A stretch of 64,000 bases of DNA from Portulaca oleracea (GCA_029582165.1 CM055874.1:26563883-26627882); one strand, 5' to 3'; positions 23,499-34,888 are shown, counted from the stretch's first letter. The notes: generated by a model not told the origin, from the letters alone. Numbers and translations are program-made.

Positions 23499-24097
23499 TG
23501 ATGTATAATGCGATCACAAGATCTCATTACACAAAAGGGTTTAGGATCTTTAAGAGCGAAGATGAAAATCTCCTTTCTCAAAGTTCTTAAGAATTGAAAA
23601 TGGGATGGAAAACGAATGGAAAGACAGAAAGACCTGTGAAAGATGATTACCAAATGGGTGATTGATGATGGACGAATGGTAATGAACGATTGGATGAATG
23701 AAACGAATATGTAAATGAATGGAATAAATGTAGGAATGAATGGAATGTAAGTTTCTTGAATGATAGAATGATATTCAAATGAATCTTGAATTTGAAACAA
23801 TGTAGAAACAAAAACAAGATCAAAAGAACTAGAAATGAAACTCACGATTGATAAGAATGATAATGGCTTTGAAGACTCCAATGAGGATATAGGCACACCA
23901 CCTCAAAGAACTCTCCAATTTTACCTTTCACTACCAAGGGATGCCAACCCAAGGCTAGAAGTAGGGATATTCGAAACTCCCTCAAGAGATTCAAAAACTA
24001 GCACAAAAGCTAGAGAGAAAACAACACCATGTGTTTACTTTGTATTTGATATATGAATTAATGAATTTACAAGAGGCCTAAGGGGGTATTTATAGTA
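23499..24097 (-). repeat. B LTR, truncated (599 bp)
   Basis: 5' LTR of B3. It stops at tatttatagtaa and switches to the end of a C LTR. The junction shares AGTAA (24094-24098) with both partners. Confidence 0.9.
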
Positions 24098-25140
24098 ACA
24101 AGCTTATATGACTTGAGCATGCTTGAGCAGATTCCCATCAAGAGAGAGAGGAAAGTTGACGTGTGGTTATTGGGAGGGAGAGAGTTTGAGAGGTTGTTGG
24201 AGGAGAGAGAAATTTGTTAGGAGATTGTTATGGAGAGAGAGGGAGTTGGTTAAGCTATTTTGTGAGGAGGGAGGAGGGTGGATTATTGAGGGAATATGGG
24301 AGGTAGAGGGTGACGTTGGAGGGGAGGATGGGTGAGGGTAGATATTATCTTTCTAAGAAATAGAAAGATAACGGGATAGAACTAGATTTCCTACTTGAAT
24401 CCACAAGAAGGACAACCTTGGGTTTCTTGATCTAGACCGCAACCTAAGATCAAGTTCTTCCTAAACCACTTGGTTACCACACCAAGATGCAATAGAAGAG
24501 GGGAGAGGGTTAATCCTAACACTCAAGGGGGTAAGCTTAAAGCTCGATTCATATTTCTCAACTGATTGATTTCTAAAGATTGCAAACTAGGCTATTTATA
24601 CTAGGAGACTCCTAACTCCCCTAGGATTCCTTACTTGGCGTGCAAGCCATACTAATTAGAATAGGATTACTCCTACTTGGCATGCAAGCCAAGAAATCCT
24701 AGTAGTACACGCCTAACTACTCCAACTTCCTCTTGGATTAGGACACCTTATCTAAAGGAGAGTTAGTTACAACAACCTTATCCTAATAGGTTTAGGATTT
24801 CCTAATCCAATATGGATTACTTACAAAATAAGCCAACCTTATCTACGATAACAACCATTTTGGCGCCTATCTTCCTATCACACGCCTATTTTGACTTTCT
24901 AGAACATTCTAGAACAGTTTAGAATGTTCTAGATTTATCTACTCCTAATTAATTAAATTACACCAAAATAATAAAAGCTATAAAAATAAAATACATCCAA
25001 AAAGAGCACAATTGACGAGATTGACCCTCATGGACGTGACTTGGGCCTCTTCTTGGACTTGATTGGCGTGTTGTTGTAGACCCTAGGATGTTTGGACATC
25101 CTCTTGCCATAAGGAGCACACAATATGTATGGGCCTATGG
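24094..25140 (-). repeat. Copied C-LTR/E-LTR junction patch
   Basis: 24094-24140 is the last 47 bp of a C LTR; 24141-25140 is E LTR. The same join, including the C insertion point, recurs at about 41435-42480. Since that join was created by the C insertion at 41481, the patch must be a later copy of that region. The right junction, to R2, shares TGG. No gene is visible; the segment is LTR sequence with a purine-rich stretch (24139-24340). Confidence 0.85.
24897..24934. promoter_or_regulatory. HSE-like array in copied E LTR
   Basis: Eight 3-bp half sites spaced by exactly 2 bp: TTC, GAA, TTC, GAA, GTT, GAA, TTC, GAT. Six match the heat-shock-factor half site (nGAAn or its complement) exactly. 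It is the counterpart of 42238-42275. Confidence 0.6.
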
Positions 25141-25384
25141 ATCTCTTAGTTGAAAAGCCAAGGCTTCGAAGGAACCAAGAAGCTAAAGTCATCAAAGTAG
25201 GTTGTTTCATGCTAAATGATGAAGGTAAAGTTGTGAAGCTTGACTTGGAAATTGAGAAGCTACATGGAATCTCTATGTTCATGATGAAAATTCGAGGATC
25301 CAAGTCTTATAATGCCCATGGATTACTTGGGAGAAAGATGAAGAAGTTTAGAAAAGGGGTATATGATGATTTCAAGGCCATTTA
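25141..25384 (+). pseudogene. R2 left copy: degenerate integrase tail
   Basis: Open 81-codon fragment (LLVEKPRLRRN...KGVYDDFKAI). Nearly identical to the tail at 28176-28428 apart from a few substitutions (for example SMFMMK versus SIFMVK). Followed by the polypurine tract (CGGGGGAGTA) and an LTR. Confidence 0.8.
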
Positions 25385-25458
25385 AGAAGAAAGTAAGAAG
25401 GCAAGTAAGAGAGTTGATGCTCAAAGTTTAAGGACAAAATTTTTCAACCGGGGGAGTA

Positions 25459-26464
25459 TGATGTATATTTGATGACCATATACATCAAGGACATCAAGGA
25501 AGACATCCAATATACATCATAGGAGCCTAATACTCGGTTATATGGCAAAAGAGTATCATTCACTCAAGTATCCCTCTCGATTGAATTATTTCAATAAGGG
25601 CAGTTTGGTAATTTACTCTATAACTCTAGATACATGCGTCTAATGAGGAAGTCATCCAAAGACATATTGAAGAGCATTGAAAGAGCTTTCCAATGGTTTT
25701 TTAATCTTGAAGTTTGGACAAGTATTGAAGGAGTTATAGTCTTTTCTTTCTAGAGTTGTATTTTAGAGTTTTTATGATGTAATAAATGTGTAGGATGATG
25801 TAAGCCTCACGGGGCCTAATTCTTGATTTGTACACGTCTAGGGAGGGCTAGGATTACTATAAATACCCCCCTTAGGCCTCTTGAAATCTCATTCATTCAA
25901 TAAATCAAATACAAACACATGTTGTTGTTTTCTCTCTAGCTTTTGCTAGTTTTTCGTTTCTCTTGAGGGAGATTCGATTCTATCATCTTCTTCTAGCTTA
26001 GGGTGGCGTCCTAAGTGGTGATAGGAAGAGATTGAAGCATTCTTGAAGGTGGTGTGGTTGTATCCTCCAAGAATCTTCAAGAGCCAAATCTATCATTCAT
26101 TCATCCAATTCGTTCATTCAAGCATTCATCCATCTTTGATTGATCTTTCAAGCATCAATCAACATTTAATCTATCAAGAACCATTCGTCCACTCCATATT
26201 CGTCCAACAAATGTTCAAGAAGTCATCGTTCATCATCATTCATTAATCGTTCATTCCCTCAATTCGTCATTCATCCATCATTCATCAAAACTTCAATTGA
26301 TCTTCAATCTTGGTAAACGAATCTCACCATCTTTTCGTTTATCTTCATCCTTTTTCATTCATTTTGGATCCTTCAAGAACTTTGAGAAGCAAGATTCTTA
26401 TCTTGGTTTTTAAAGATCCTTAGCCTTTGTATAATTTGATCATCCTTGGTCTCATTATACATCA
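25459..26464 (+). repeat. R LTR, shared by the two R2 units (1006 bp)
   Basis: TGATGTATATTTGATGACC... to CTCATTATACATCA. TATAAATA at 25858-25865 and an AATAAA poly(A)-type signal at 25899-25904 suggest a short R region and a long U5 of about 540 bp rich in ATTCATCC repeats. Confidence 0.93.
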
Positions 26465-26468
26465 AAAT

Positions 26469-26480
26469 TGGTATCAGAGC
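26469..26480 (+). other. Primer binding site of R2
   Basis: TGGTATCAGAGC, 4 bases after the LTR end. The leader 26481-26731 shows no gene. Confidence 0.93.
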
Positions 26481-26731
26481 TTAGGAGTTGATTCTCTTAG
26501 TTCTTGATCCATCTTTTTACAATCTTTTCACCATTTTTCCATTACAAATTCATTCCTCGCCATCATCCCCATCTCACGTACACCAAGAACCACAAAAAGA
26601 ACCCTATAGCCCCACAAAGAACCCCCAATTCGAACACAAAATCCACCTAAACACAATTCCCTCTCGTCCTTCACCCCCCAAACCCCAAAAACCATGAATC
26701 TTGCAATCTTTTTGCACCAAGATTGTTCAAG

Positions 26732-28007
26732 ATGGAAGATTCAAGCACTCTCACACCTACACCTACGAAGCCCCAAGAAGATGTTGAAGCATTAAAGAAA
26801 AGAATCACCTATCTCAACGATCAACTAAAGAGGCAAGCTAAGGGCAAGGACATGTTTAGAACGTGGGATAAGATGAAGAAGAAGCTCCAAGAGAAGTTTC
26901 TACCACCAAGTTATCTCCAAGATAACTACTACAAGCTACAACGATTGGTTCAAGGAAGCAAAAGTGTGGAGGAGTACACAAAGGAGTTTGAACATCTTCT
27001 TTGGCGTTGTGATATCAAGGAGAATGAACCACAAACTATGGTACGTTATCTTTTTGGTCTTAATGATTGGATTAGACACATTGTTGAATTGCAACCATAC
27101 AAAACCTTGGATGAGTTGAGTTCCTTATCCCTTAAAGTTGAAAGACAAAGGAGAAATAAGGGAAAAGAAGCCTTGAACAAGTACCAAACTCCACAAGAAT
27201 CATCCCACCCTACATTCCCACACACGCCACAACAAAATTCCACATTCTCTACAAAACTCCCAAACACAAAAACTCCAAAAAATCAGCCCCCATCCATCCA
27301 TAAATCCCACGTCCAAGAAACCAAATTCCTAGCATCAAGAAGGTGTTTTCGATGCCAAGGGTTGGGACATTATGCTTCGGAGTGCCCAAACAAGAGAGTA
27401 GTATCTTTGGTAGAATATCAAAGTGCTTTGTATGTAGAACCGAAGTGTCATGAAAATGAGAGTGAAGAGGAAAAGGGGAGTTGACGTGAATGAGGAAGGA
27501 AATGTTGAAGAATGTGTAGAGGAGCCGGATGATGGAGAGTTACTTGTAGTAGGAAGGGCCTTAAATGTAGCTCAAGCGCCAAATGATCAAGTACAAAGGG
27601 AGGCTATCTTTCGCTCTCGTTGTACCATCAAAGGAAAAGTATGCTCATTGATCATAGATGGAGGAAGTTGCACCAATGCCGCTTCTACAACAATGGTCGA
27701 GAAATTGCAAATGGAGATTAGCCCTCATCCCACACCCTACACTATACAATGGCTAAGCCTAGGACAAGGTATTCGTGTGGATCAAAGGGTCTTGGTAAGT
27801 CTTTCAATTGGGAAGAGTTATAAAGATTCATTATGGTGTGATATTATTCCCATGGATACTTGTCATATTTTGTTGGGAAGACCATGGTTGTTCGATAGGA
27901 GTTTCATATATGATGGGAGAGCCAATAATTATACTCTCATTCTCAATCAAAAGAAGATCATTTTGACACCTCTAGCACCATCTTCTTACAAACTTGGAGG
28001 AGAGTAA
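26732..28007 (+). pseudogene. R2 Gag-protease (internal deletion and frameshift)
   Basis: ATG 26732 (MEDSSTLTPTP). About 280 bp of Gag between LNDQLKR and QAKGKD are missing relative to R3; the deletion is flanked by AAGAG copies. The rest of Gag and the CCHC knuckle RCFRCQGLGHYASEC are intact. An extra G at about 27476-27480 shifts the frame after ESEEEKG; the next frame carries the acidic spacer, protease motif IIDGGSCTNAAS and RPWLFDR to a stop at 28007. Confidence 0.88.
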
Positions 28008-28428
28008 TTCGGATCCAAGCCACATTGTGTCGATTATGAAGGAGGAAGATCATGAGCATGAAGAGCATAAGGGTCTTATTCTTACAAACTTGGAGGAGAG
28101 TAATTCGGATCCAAGCCACCACCCAATCTTGAGATTTCCTATGAGGCGAATCTTTCATGTGCACCCTAGAGATACCCGCTTGGATCTCTTAGTTGAAAAG
28201 CCAAGGCTTCGAAGGAACCAAGAAGCTAAAGTCATCAAAGTAGGTTGTTTCATGCTAAATGATGAAGGTAAAGTTGTGAAGCTTGACTTGGAAATTGAGA
28301 AGCTACATGGAATCTCTATTTTCATGGTGAAAATTCGAGGATCCAAGTCTTATAATGCCCAGGGATTACTTGGGAGAAAGATGAAGAAGTTTAGAAAAGG
28401 GGTATATGATGATTTCAAGGCCATTTAA
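27994..28428 (+). pseudogene. R2 spacer and degenerate integrase tail
   Basis: Open 144-codon frame: EEHKGLILTNLEE spacer, then RIFHVHPRDTRLDLLVEKPRL, ending KGVYDDFKAI. The position of the first integrase Asp is D here (LDL) but N in R1/R3 (LNL); the second Asp region (MVKIRGSK) is lost. A 41 bp direct repeat (27983-28023 and 28079-28119, offset 96 bp) overlaps its start and disrupts the join to the protease frame. Confidence 0.78.
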
Positions 28429-28501
28429 GAAGAAAGTAAGAAGGCAAGTAAGAGAGTTGATGCTCAAAGTTTAAGGACAAAATTTTTCAACCGGGGGACT
28501 A

Positions 28502-29508
28502 TGATGTATATTTGATGACTATATACATCAAGGACATCAAGGAAGACATCCAATATACATCATAGGAGCCTAATACTCGGTTATATGGCAAAAGAGCATC
28601 ATTCACTCAAGTATCCCTCTCGATTGAATGATTTCAATAAGGGCAGTTTGGTAATTTACTCTATAACTCTAGACACATGCGTCTAACGAGGAAGTCATCC
28701 AAAGACATATTGAAGACCATAGAAAGAGCTTTCCAATGGTTTTTGAATCTTGAAGTTTGGACAAGTATTGAAGGAGTTATAGTCTTTTCTTTCTAGAGTT
28801 GTATTTTAGAGTTTTTATGATGTAATAAATGTGTAGGATGATGTAAGCCTCAAGGGGCCTAATTCTTGATTTGTACACGTCTAGGGAGGGCTAGGATTAC
28901 TATAAATACCCCTCCTTAGGCCTCTTGTAATCTCATTCATTCAATAAATCAAATACAAACACATGGTGTTGTTTTCTCTCTAGCTTTTGCTAGTTTTTCG
29001 TTTCTCTTGAGGGAGATTCGATTCTATCATCTTGTTCTAGCTTAGGGTGGCGTCCTAAGTGGTGATAGGAAGAGATTGAAGCATTCTTGAAGGTGGTGTG
29101 GCTGTATCCTCCAAGAATCTTCAAGAGCCAAATCTATCATTAATTCATCCAATTCGTTCATTCAAGCATTCATCCATCTTTGATTGATCTTTCAAGCATA
29201 ACTCAACATTCAATCTATCAAGAACCATTCGTCCACTCCATATTCGTCCAACGAACGTTCAAGAAGTCATCGTTCATCATCATTCATCAATCGTTCATCC
29301 CCTCAATTCGTCATTCATCCATCATTCATCAAAACTTCAATTGATCTTCAATCTTGGTAAACGAATCTCACCATCTTTTCATTTATCTTCATCCTTTTTC
29401 ATTCATTTTGGATCCTTTAAGAACTTTGAGAAGCAAGATTCTTATCTTGGTTTTTAAAGATCCTTAGCCTTTATATAATTTGATTATCCTTGGTCTCATT
29501 ATACATCA
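28502..29508 (+). repeat. 3' LTR of R2 (1007 bp)
   Basis: Follows the tract CGGGGGACTA (one change from R1/R3) and ends CATTATACATCA at 29508. Confidence 0.93.
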
Positions 29509-29580
29509 AATCCCGTGGGCATCTCTTTTGGGAACGTTCCAAAAGAGGGGGAAGACGTGCATGCTCAATAGTTGGGGAAT

Positions 29581-31217
29581 TCATGATGTTTCCTCTTCCT
29601 CCAAGTTTGCTAGAATAAGATCTTTATGCTCTTGGAATTCATGATGTTCGTCCTTCATGAACGTCACAATGTTGGTCTCCTCCTTTTGTGGTTGTTGTTG
29701 GGGACGTATGATCGATGATGGTAAGAAAGGAGCCAAAGTGATCTTCTTTTTGTTGACAATTAACGTGTATGTGTTCATTCTCACATCATGTGTGACATGC
29801 CTATCAAAATATGACAAGCATCCATTGGAATTACATCACACCAAATAGAATCTTTATAGTTTCTACCAATGGAAAGACTTACAAGTACGCGATGAACTAC
29901 TCGAATTCCCTTCCCATGACTTAGCCATTGAATGGTGTAAGGGGATGGGTGTGGACTAACCTCCAATTGTAGTTTGTTCACCATGGTTGTAGAAGCGGCA
30001 TTAGTGCAACTTCCTCCATCAATGATTAGAGAACACACCTTGCCTTGAATGGTACATCTTGTGTGAAAGATGTTTTCCCTTTGTTCTAGCTCGTTTGGGA
30101 CACAAGCAACACTTAAGGCCCTTCTTACTACTAGCATTTCTCCTTCATCGGCCTCTTCTACCTCCTCTTCCTCATTCACGTCATCTTCTTCTTCTTTCTC
30201 ATGTTCATTTACATGATACTCCGGTTCTACATACAAAGCACTTTGATATTCCACCAAAGATACTACCCTTTTGTTAGGACACTCCGAAGCATAATGTCCT
30301 AAGCCTTGACAACGAAAACACCTTCTTGGGGCTAAGGGTTTTGGTTCTTGGACGTGGGGTTTGGGGATGGATGGGGGTTGATTTTGTTGTGCTCTTGTGT
30401 TTGGTTGTTTTGTGGGGAATGTGGATTTTTGTGGTGGAATGTAAGAACGTGTGTTTTGTGGGGGTTTGTATGTGGTTTGATACTTGGTCACGTTTTCTTT
30501 CCCTCTTTCCTTTCTTTGCCTTTCTACTTTTAAGGCCAAAGAACTCAATTCGTCCAAAGATTGGTAAGGATGCAATTCAACAATGTTACGAATCCAATCA
30601 TTTAGACCATATAGAAAACGTACCAAAGTTTGAGGTTCATCCTCTTAGAGATCACAACGCCAAAGGATATGTTCGAATTCCTTTGTGTACTCCTCAACAC
30701 TTTTGCTCCCTTGGACCAAACGTTGTAATTTGTAATAGTTATCTTGGAGATAACTTGGTGGTAGGAACTTTTGTTGCAACTTCTTCTTCATTTTGATCCA
30801 TGCTTTGATCTTGTCCTTCCCTTGTATTTGCCTCTTCTTTTGCAAATTGGTCCACCAAATGGACGCATGTTTCCGCAATTTAAGAGCCACATATTTGACC
30901 TTCTTTTCATCTTGGACCTCCTTAAGATCAAAAACACGTTCAACAGTTTGCATCCAATCTAGAAAGTTTTCAGGATCAAGATTACCATCAAATTCTGGAA
31001 TCTCCACTTTGATGTCGAAATGTTCCTCTCTTGGGGGACGTCTTTGTGGCACTTCTTCATCACTTTCATTATCCTCACTATCTCCACGGTTCACCCTATG
31101 TTCTAAATGCATGTATCTCTTAAGCTGATCGTTGAGACAGGTGATTCTTTTCTTCATAGCTTCAACATCTTCTTGGGGTTCCGTAGGTGTAGGTGTCGAA
31201 GTGCTTGAATCTTCCAT
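29581..31217 (-). pseudogene. A3 Gag, protease and spacer
   Basis: ATG 31217-31215 (MEDSSTSTP). N-terminal coiled-coil-like segment, acidic/Arg region, IPEFDGNLDPENFLDW, KLRKHASIWWTNLQKKR, then CAA to TAA at about 30645. It resumes through the intact knuckle RCFRCQGLGHYASEC and protease IIDGGSCTNAAS. About 29 bp (LLGRPWLF) are deleted near 29805. The spacer frame 29817-29581 follows, with a further small rearrangement near 29575. Confidence 0.88.
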
Positions 31218-31482
31218 CTTGAGCAATCTTAGTGTAAAAAGATTGCAAGGATCTCGGTTTTTGGGTTTTGGAGGGGTGAAGGACGAGATGGGTTTGTGTT
31301 TGGGTGGGTTTTGTGTTTGATTTTGGGTTCTTTGTGGAGTTTATGGTTCTTTATGAGTTCTTGGAAGAACTTTGGGTGGCGTGAGAATGGTGGGATGGTG
31401 GGGATGGATTTGTGGTGGAAAGATTGTAAAAAGATGGTGCAAGAACTAAGAGAATCAATCTCCTAAGCTCTGATACCAATTT

Positions 31483-32306
31483 TGATGTATAATGGGATCA
31501 AAAAGATCACATTACACAAAAGAGTTTAGGATCTTTAAGAGCGAAGATGAAAATCTCCCTTCTCAAAGTTCTTAGGATTCGAAAATGGAATGGAGTTGGA
31601 TGAGAAAGATGGAAAGAACTATGAAAGATGATTACCAAATGAATGTGATTGATGAACGAATGAATGAACGATTGAATGCTTGAATTGAAACGAATGATAA
31701 TGGCGATTGAAGCTCCTTGGAGGATATAGACACACCACCTTCAAGACTCTTCAATTCCTTCCTTTCACCACCAAGGATGCCAACCTTGGATAGAAGAAGG
31801 GGAGAACTCGAAACTCCCTCAAGAGATCGAAATCTAGCAAGGCTAGAGAGAAAATAACAACATGTGTTTGTTTGAATTTTGTATTTGATTGTATTGAATT
31901 GAATGGGATTACAAGGCACCCAAGGGGTCTATTTATACTAATAGAGAACCCCCCTTGGCGTGTACATTTCAAGAAAAAGGAGTAAACTAGCTTACATCAT
32001 CTATTACAAGAATGACATCATAAAGAAACAAGTATACTAAGCTAGATTACATTTGATGATAACTTTCTCTATACTTATCCAAATCTAAAGATTCTTGAAC
32101 CATTGGAAAGCTCTTGAAAAGTAGATCATTTCACTCTAGGATGCTTTCCTTGGTAGCTTCATGGTTCTTGAGTTAGAGAACAAATCATCACTCCTCCATA
32201 GTTAAGACAAGTCAAATGTGTACCATATATGATGGTTTCAAGCTCCTTTTGAAAGTAATTAAGTACTTTGCTTCCATGATGTAGGTTTGGGACCAAATCT
32301 ACATCA
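31483..32306 (-). repeat. 5' LTR of A3 (824 bp)
   Basis: TGATGTATAATGGGATCA... to ...CCAAATCTACATCA; PBS on its left at 31467-31478. The leader 31218-31466 has no gene. Confidence 0.93.
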
Positions 32307-32420
32307 ATATGTATGGGCCTATGGGCCTCTATGCTCATGTTTTCCTTCATAGCTTGCCTTGTTTCTTTGAAATTGTTTAGGGCCTCTTGGGATGTATTTA
32401 GCGTGGGCCAAAATACATCA
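32307..32420 (-). repeat. E 3' LTR remnant (114 bp)
   Basis: Ends gcgtgggccaaaatacatca, as does the 5' LTR at 42577. The rest was lost left of A3. Confidence 0.88.
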
Positions 32421-33056
32421 TTCCCCCCTGTTGGGAGAAGTTTGTCCTCAAACTTGGAGGGTCAAGTTCAAGAACTTTAGTGGCCTCAATTTGGAACTTC
32501 ATGTGAATCAGGACCTTCACATGAACCAAGGCTGTTTCATCGCTTGCAATAGCTTCCACGTGAGATGTGATGATGTGGACGTTTTCATCGTTCTCACTCT
32601 TGCTATACATAAAGGTGTCCAAGACACACTTGCGACGCAGACTTGTAACCTGGTTCATAAGTCTCATAATAACTGAAAAGACATAGATTAGATCACAGGG
32701 TGTGACTAACCATACAAGGTGACTTCTTGGGATTTGAGTAGCAGTAATCCCTAACTGAGTCCGAACCAAGTTACTTTTCTTCTTCCTTGTGATTGCTAGG
32801 GCACTTGGATGAACAATTTCTTTCTCAATTATACCCTTGGCGTGACAGACAGTTGAATTTCGAACCTTTGAGCAGCAGGAGGGTTCACGTGATATTCCAC
32901 AGCCTGGACCTCACGTTGACTGGAGTTTGATGTAGTCTTAGCCACTAAGCTCACATGATGGACGGCTAGAGGGAGCTCTTCTACAGTATTTTCGTGACTA
33001 ACTTCTTCAGTAAGGACCTTCTTGTGTTCACTGAACTCAGGGCGTCCAATGACCAT
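32398..33056 (-). pseudogene. E collapsed pol remnant
   Basis: Two short frames (33056-32829 and 32769-32398). The first aligns with the G spacer (RPEFSEHKK). The second begins with an RT-like piece (HLVWLVTPCDL...VIMRLMNQV, compare YEWLVTPCGLTNA...VMRLMNQV in G) and ends with the integrase terminus PPSLRTNFSQQGG at the polypurine tract. All the catalytic RT, RNase H and IN sequence between them is gone. Confidence 0.7.
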
Positions 33057-33080
33057 GAAAGAGATGAGTTTTGGGTCACC

Positions 33081-34652
33081 TTATTTGAGCTTGGATGCTT
33101 TTAGAGGAGCTAAGGTCACCTTCTTGTTATTCACCATAAGCGAATAGGTGTTTGCTATTCCGTTGTGCGTGACGTCCCTGTCAAATAGCCATGGTCTCCC
33201 AAGCAGAATATAACAAGCATCCATAGGTAGTACATCACACCATATTGAATCTTGATAAGACTTTCCAATTGAAAAGCTTACCAAACAGCGCAGATTCACT
33301 TTCAATCCTTTACCCTGGTTGAGCCATTGAACAGTGTTGGGTGAAGGGTGAGGGCTTGTAGGGAGTTGTAGCTTGTTTACCATAGTTGTCGAAACTGCGT
33401 TAGTACAGCTTCCACCATCGACGATCAAAGAACAAACTTTCCCTTGCACCGTATAACGGGAGTGGAAGATAGCTTCCCGTTGCTGCAGATCTTCAGGAAC
33501 TGGAGAGCTATTCAGTACTCTCCTCATAACCAGTATCTCGCCCTGATCTGGTTCTTCCACGACCTCTTCTTCCGATTCGTTGTGAATGGCATGGGGTTCT
33601 TCTTCGACATCCGTTGGTTCAGGTTCAAAGAGAGCATTTTGGAATTCCACAAGAGTGATGGCTCTCTTATTAGGGCACTCAGAAGCAATATGACCGAGCC
33701 CTTGACACCTGAAGCACCGCTTCCTATCCATTAGCGTGACCTGTGGTGGTTTTGTCACAGTTTGGGGCCTAGGGTGAGTCCTTTTTGTAGCGGACGGATG
33801 GGATTGGTTTTGGCTCTTTTGTTGGGTGTATGTTTGAGGCGTGTAGGGAGTTCTTTGGGAACTAGGGTTCCTGTTTGGTGCCTCCTTGCCTCTTCTTTTC
33901 TTTTGTTGTTCCACTTTGTTAGCCAAAGTACTCAATTCATCAAGAGTTTCATAAGGTTGAAGTTCCACCACATACCTTATGTTTTCGTTTAAGCCAGCAA
34001 GATACCTCACAAGGGTTTGAGGTTCATCTTCCTTCAAGTTACACCTCCAGAGTAGGTGTTCGAATTCTTTGGTAAACTCTTCAAAAGACTTAGATCCTTG
34101 GGCCAGTTGCTGCAAACGAAGATAGTTGTCTTTGAAGTAGCTTGCAGGAAGAAACTTTGAGTTAAGTTTCTTTTTCATCTTTTCCCAAGAGCGGATGTTT
34201 TCTTTCCCAGCATGCTGTCGCTTTTTCTGTAGGTTAGTCCACCAAATACTAGCATGCTTCCGCAGTTTAAGAGCAATATATTTGACTTTCTTATCATCAG
34301 AAATATCTTTCAAGTCAAATACTCGTTCGACAGTTTGAATCCAGTCAAGGAAGATTTCAGGATCAAGATTACTGTCGAATTCAGGAATGTCGACCTTGAA
34401 GTCGAGCCTTTCTTCTGTTGGTGCACGCCTAGACTGACGTGACCTCCGAGTTGAGCTAGCAGAGTGCTCAGTTTCACTAGGACTGCTGGGAATGACTTCT
34501 TCTTCTTCTTCCCGTGGTGTCCTAAATTGCAGATTCATGTATCGCTTCAACTGATCAGAAAGATAAGCGATTCTTCCTTCCAATTCTACTTTCTCTTGCT
34601 TCCACTACTCAGTAGGATCTTTATTTTCAGAACTGTTGCTTCCGGTTGCCAT
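33081..34652 (-). pseudogene. E Gag-protease, long open frame
   Basis: ATG 34652-34650 (MATGSNSSE); TAG at codon 16 (34607-34605), then open for 500 codons to 33081. Contents: DQLKRYMNLQ, an acidic then Ser/Arg segment, IPEFDSNLDPEIFLDW, KLRKHASIWWTNLQKKR, FEEFTKEFEHLLWRCN, a Gln/Pro linker, CCHC knuckle RCFRCQGLGHIASEC, an acidic run, protease IVDGGSCTNAVS, RPWLFDR, and an end shortly after ITLAPLK-type residues. Apart from the TAG this Gag and protease look intact; with an internal start they could still be made. Ending right after the protease is unusual for the group. Confidence 0.85.
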
Positions 34653-34783
34653 GGTAAGGGTTTTGAAACGTCCAGAGTGACGTTGGGTAAGAAGGGGTAA
34701 TGTGTTTTTGGGCTGTTTGTGGAGTTTAGGATTGCAGGTTGGCACTGAAGGTTTGAAGGTTATGTGTTTGGATTGCAGGTAAG

Positions 34784-34888
34784 GCTTGTGGAATAGCAGG
34801 TTAAGCTATTGGAACAGCAGGTTAAGCTATATGAATAGCAGGTTAAGCTATTGGAATAGCAGGTTTAACTATTGGAATAGCAGGTTTG
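34784..34888 (-). repeat. E leader minisatellite, five 21 bp units
   Basis: Units at 34784, 34805, 34826, 34847 and 34868, each with the core ctattggaatagcagg. CTATT and AATAG are complementary, so each unit can form a small hairpin. It lies between PBS and gag. Confidence 0.88.

Larger units (their letters stand above)
11739..24097 (-). mobile_element. B array: three head-to-tail family B units sharing LTRs
   Basis: Order on the plus strand: LTR 11739-12728, internal B1 12729-16395, LTR 16396-17393, internal B2 17394-21058, LTR stub 21059-21092, partial internal B3 21093-23498, LTR 23499-24097 (truncated). Every unit is on the minus strand. It entered A2 gag (left target AACTT at 11734-11738); no matching right flank is visible. 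Shared LTRs without target duplications between units point to unequal LTR-LTR recombination, not separate insertions. Confidence 0.9.
25138..29508 (+). mobile_element. R2: tandem family R copy, 5' truncated
   Basis: Partial internal end 25141-25458, LTR 25459-26464, internal 26465-28501, LTR 28502-29508. The middle LTR is 3' LTR to the left piece and 5' LTR to the right piece. The right flank AATCC... is A3 sequence, so R2 lies in A3. The left part is lost at the copied patch. It is a diverged subfamily: its tail differs from R1/R3 at many residues while keeping length and frame. Confidence 0.9.
29509..32306 (-). mobile_element. A3: family A element, 5' half only
   Basis: 5' LTR 31483-32306, PBS 31467-31478, gag and part of the protease/spacer down to 29509, where R2 begins. 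RT, RNase H, IN and the 3' LTR are absent. It was inserted in an E LTR: E sequence resumes at 32307 with ATATG (probable target copy). Confidence 0.9.

Noticed and set aside
11739..24097. Tandem gene cluster or CRISPR-like array
   Set aside because: The repeats are about 1 kb LTRs with PBS and polypurine tracts at their edges; the spacers are retroelement internals, not unique sequences.
24141..25140. Patch 24141-25140 as the true left half of the E 3' LTR interrupted by A3
   Set aside because: It continues past the A3 insertion point (ATATG) into TATGGGCCTATGG and carries a C LTR end on its left, so it is a separate copy.
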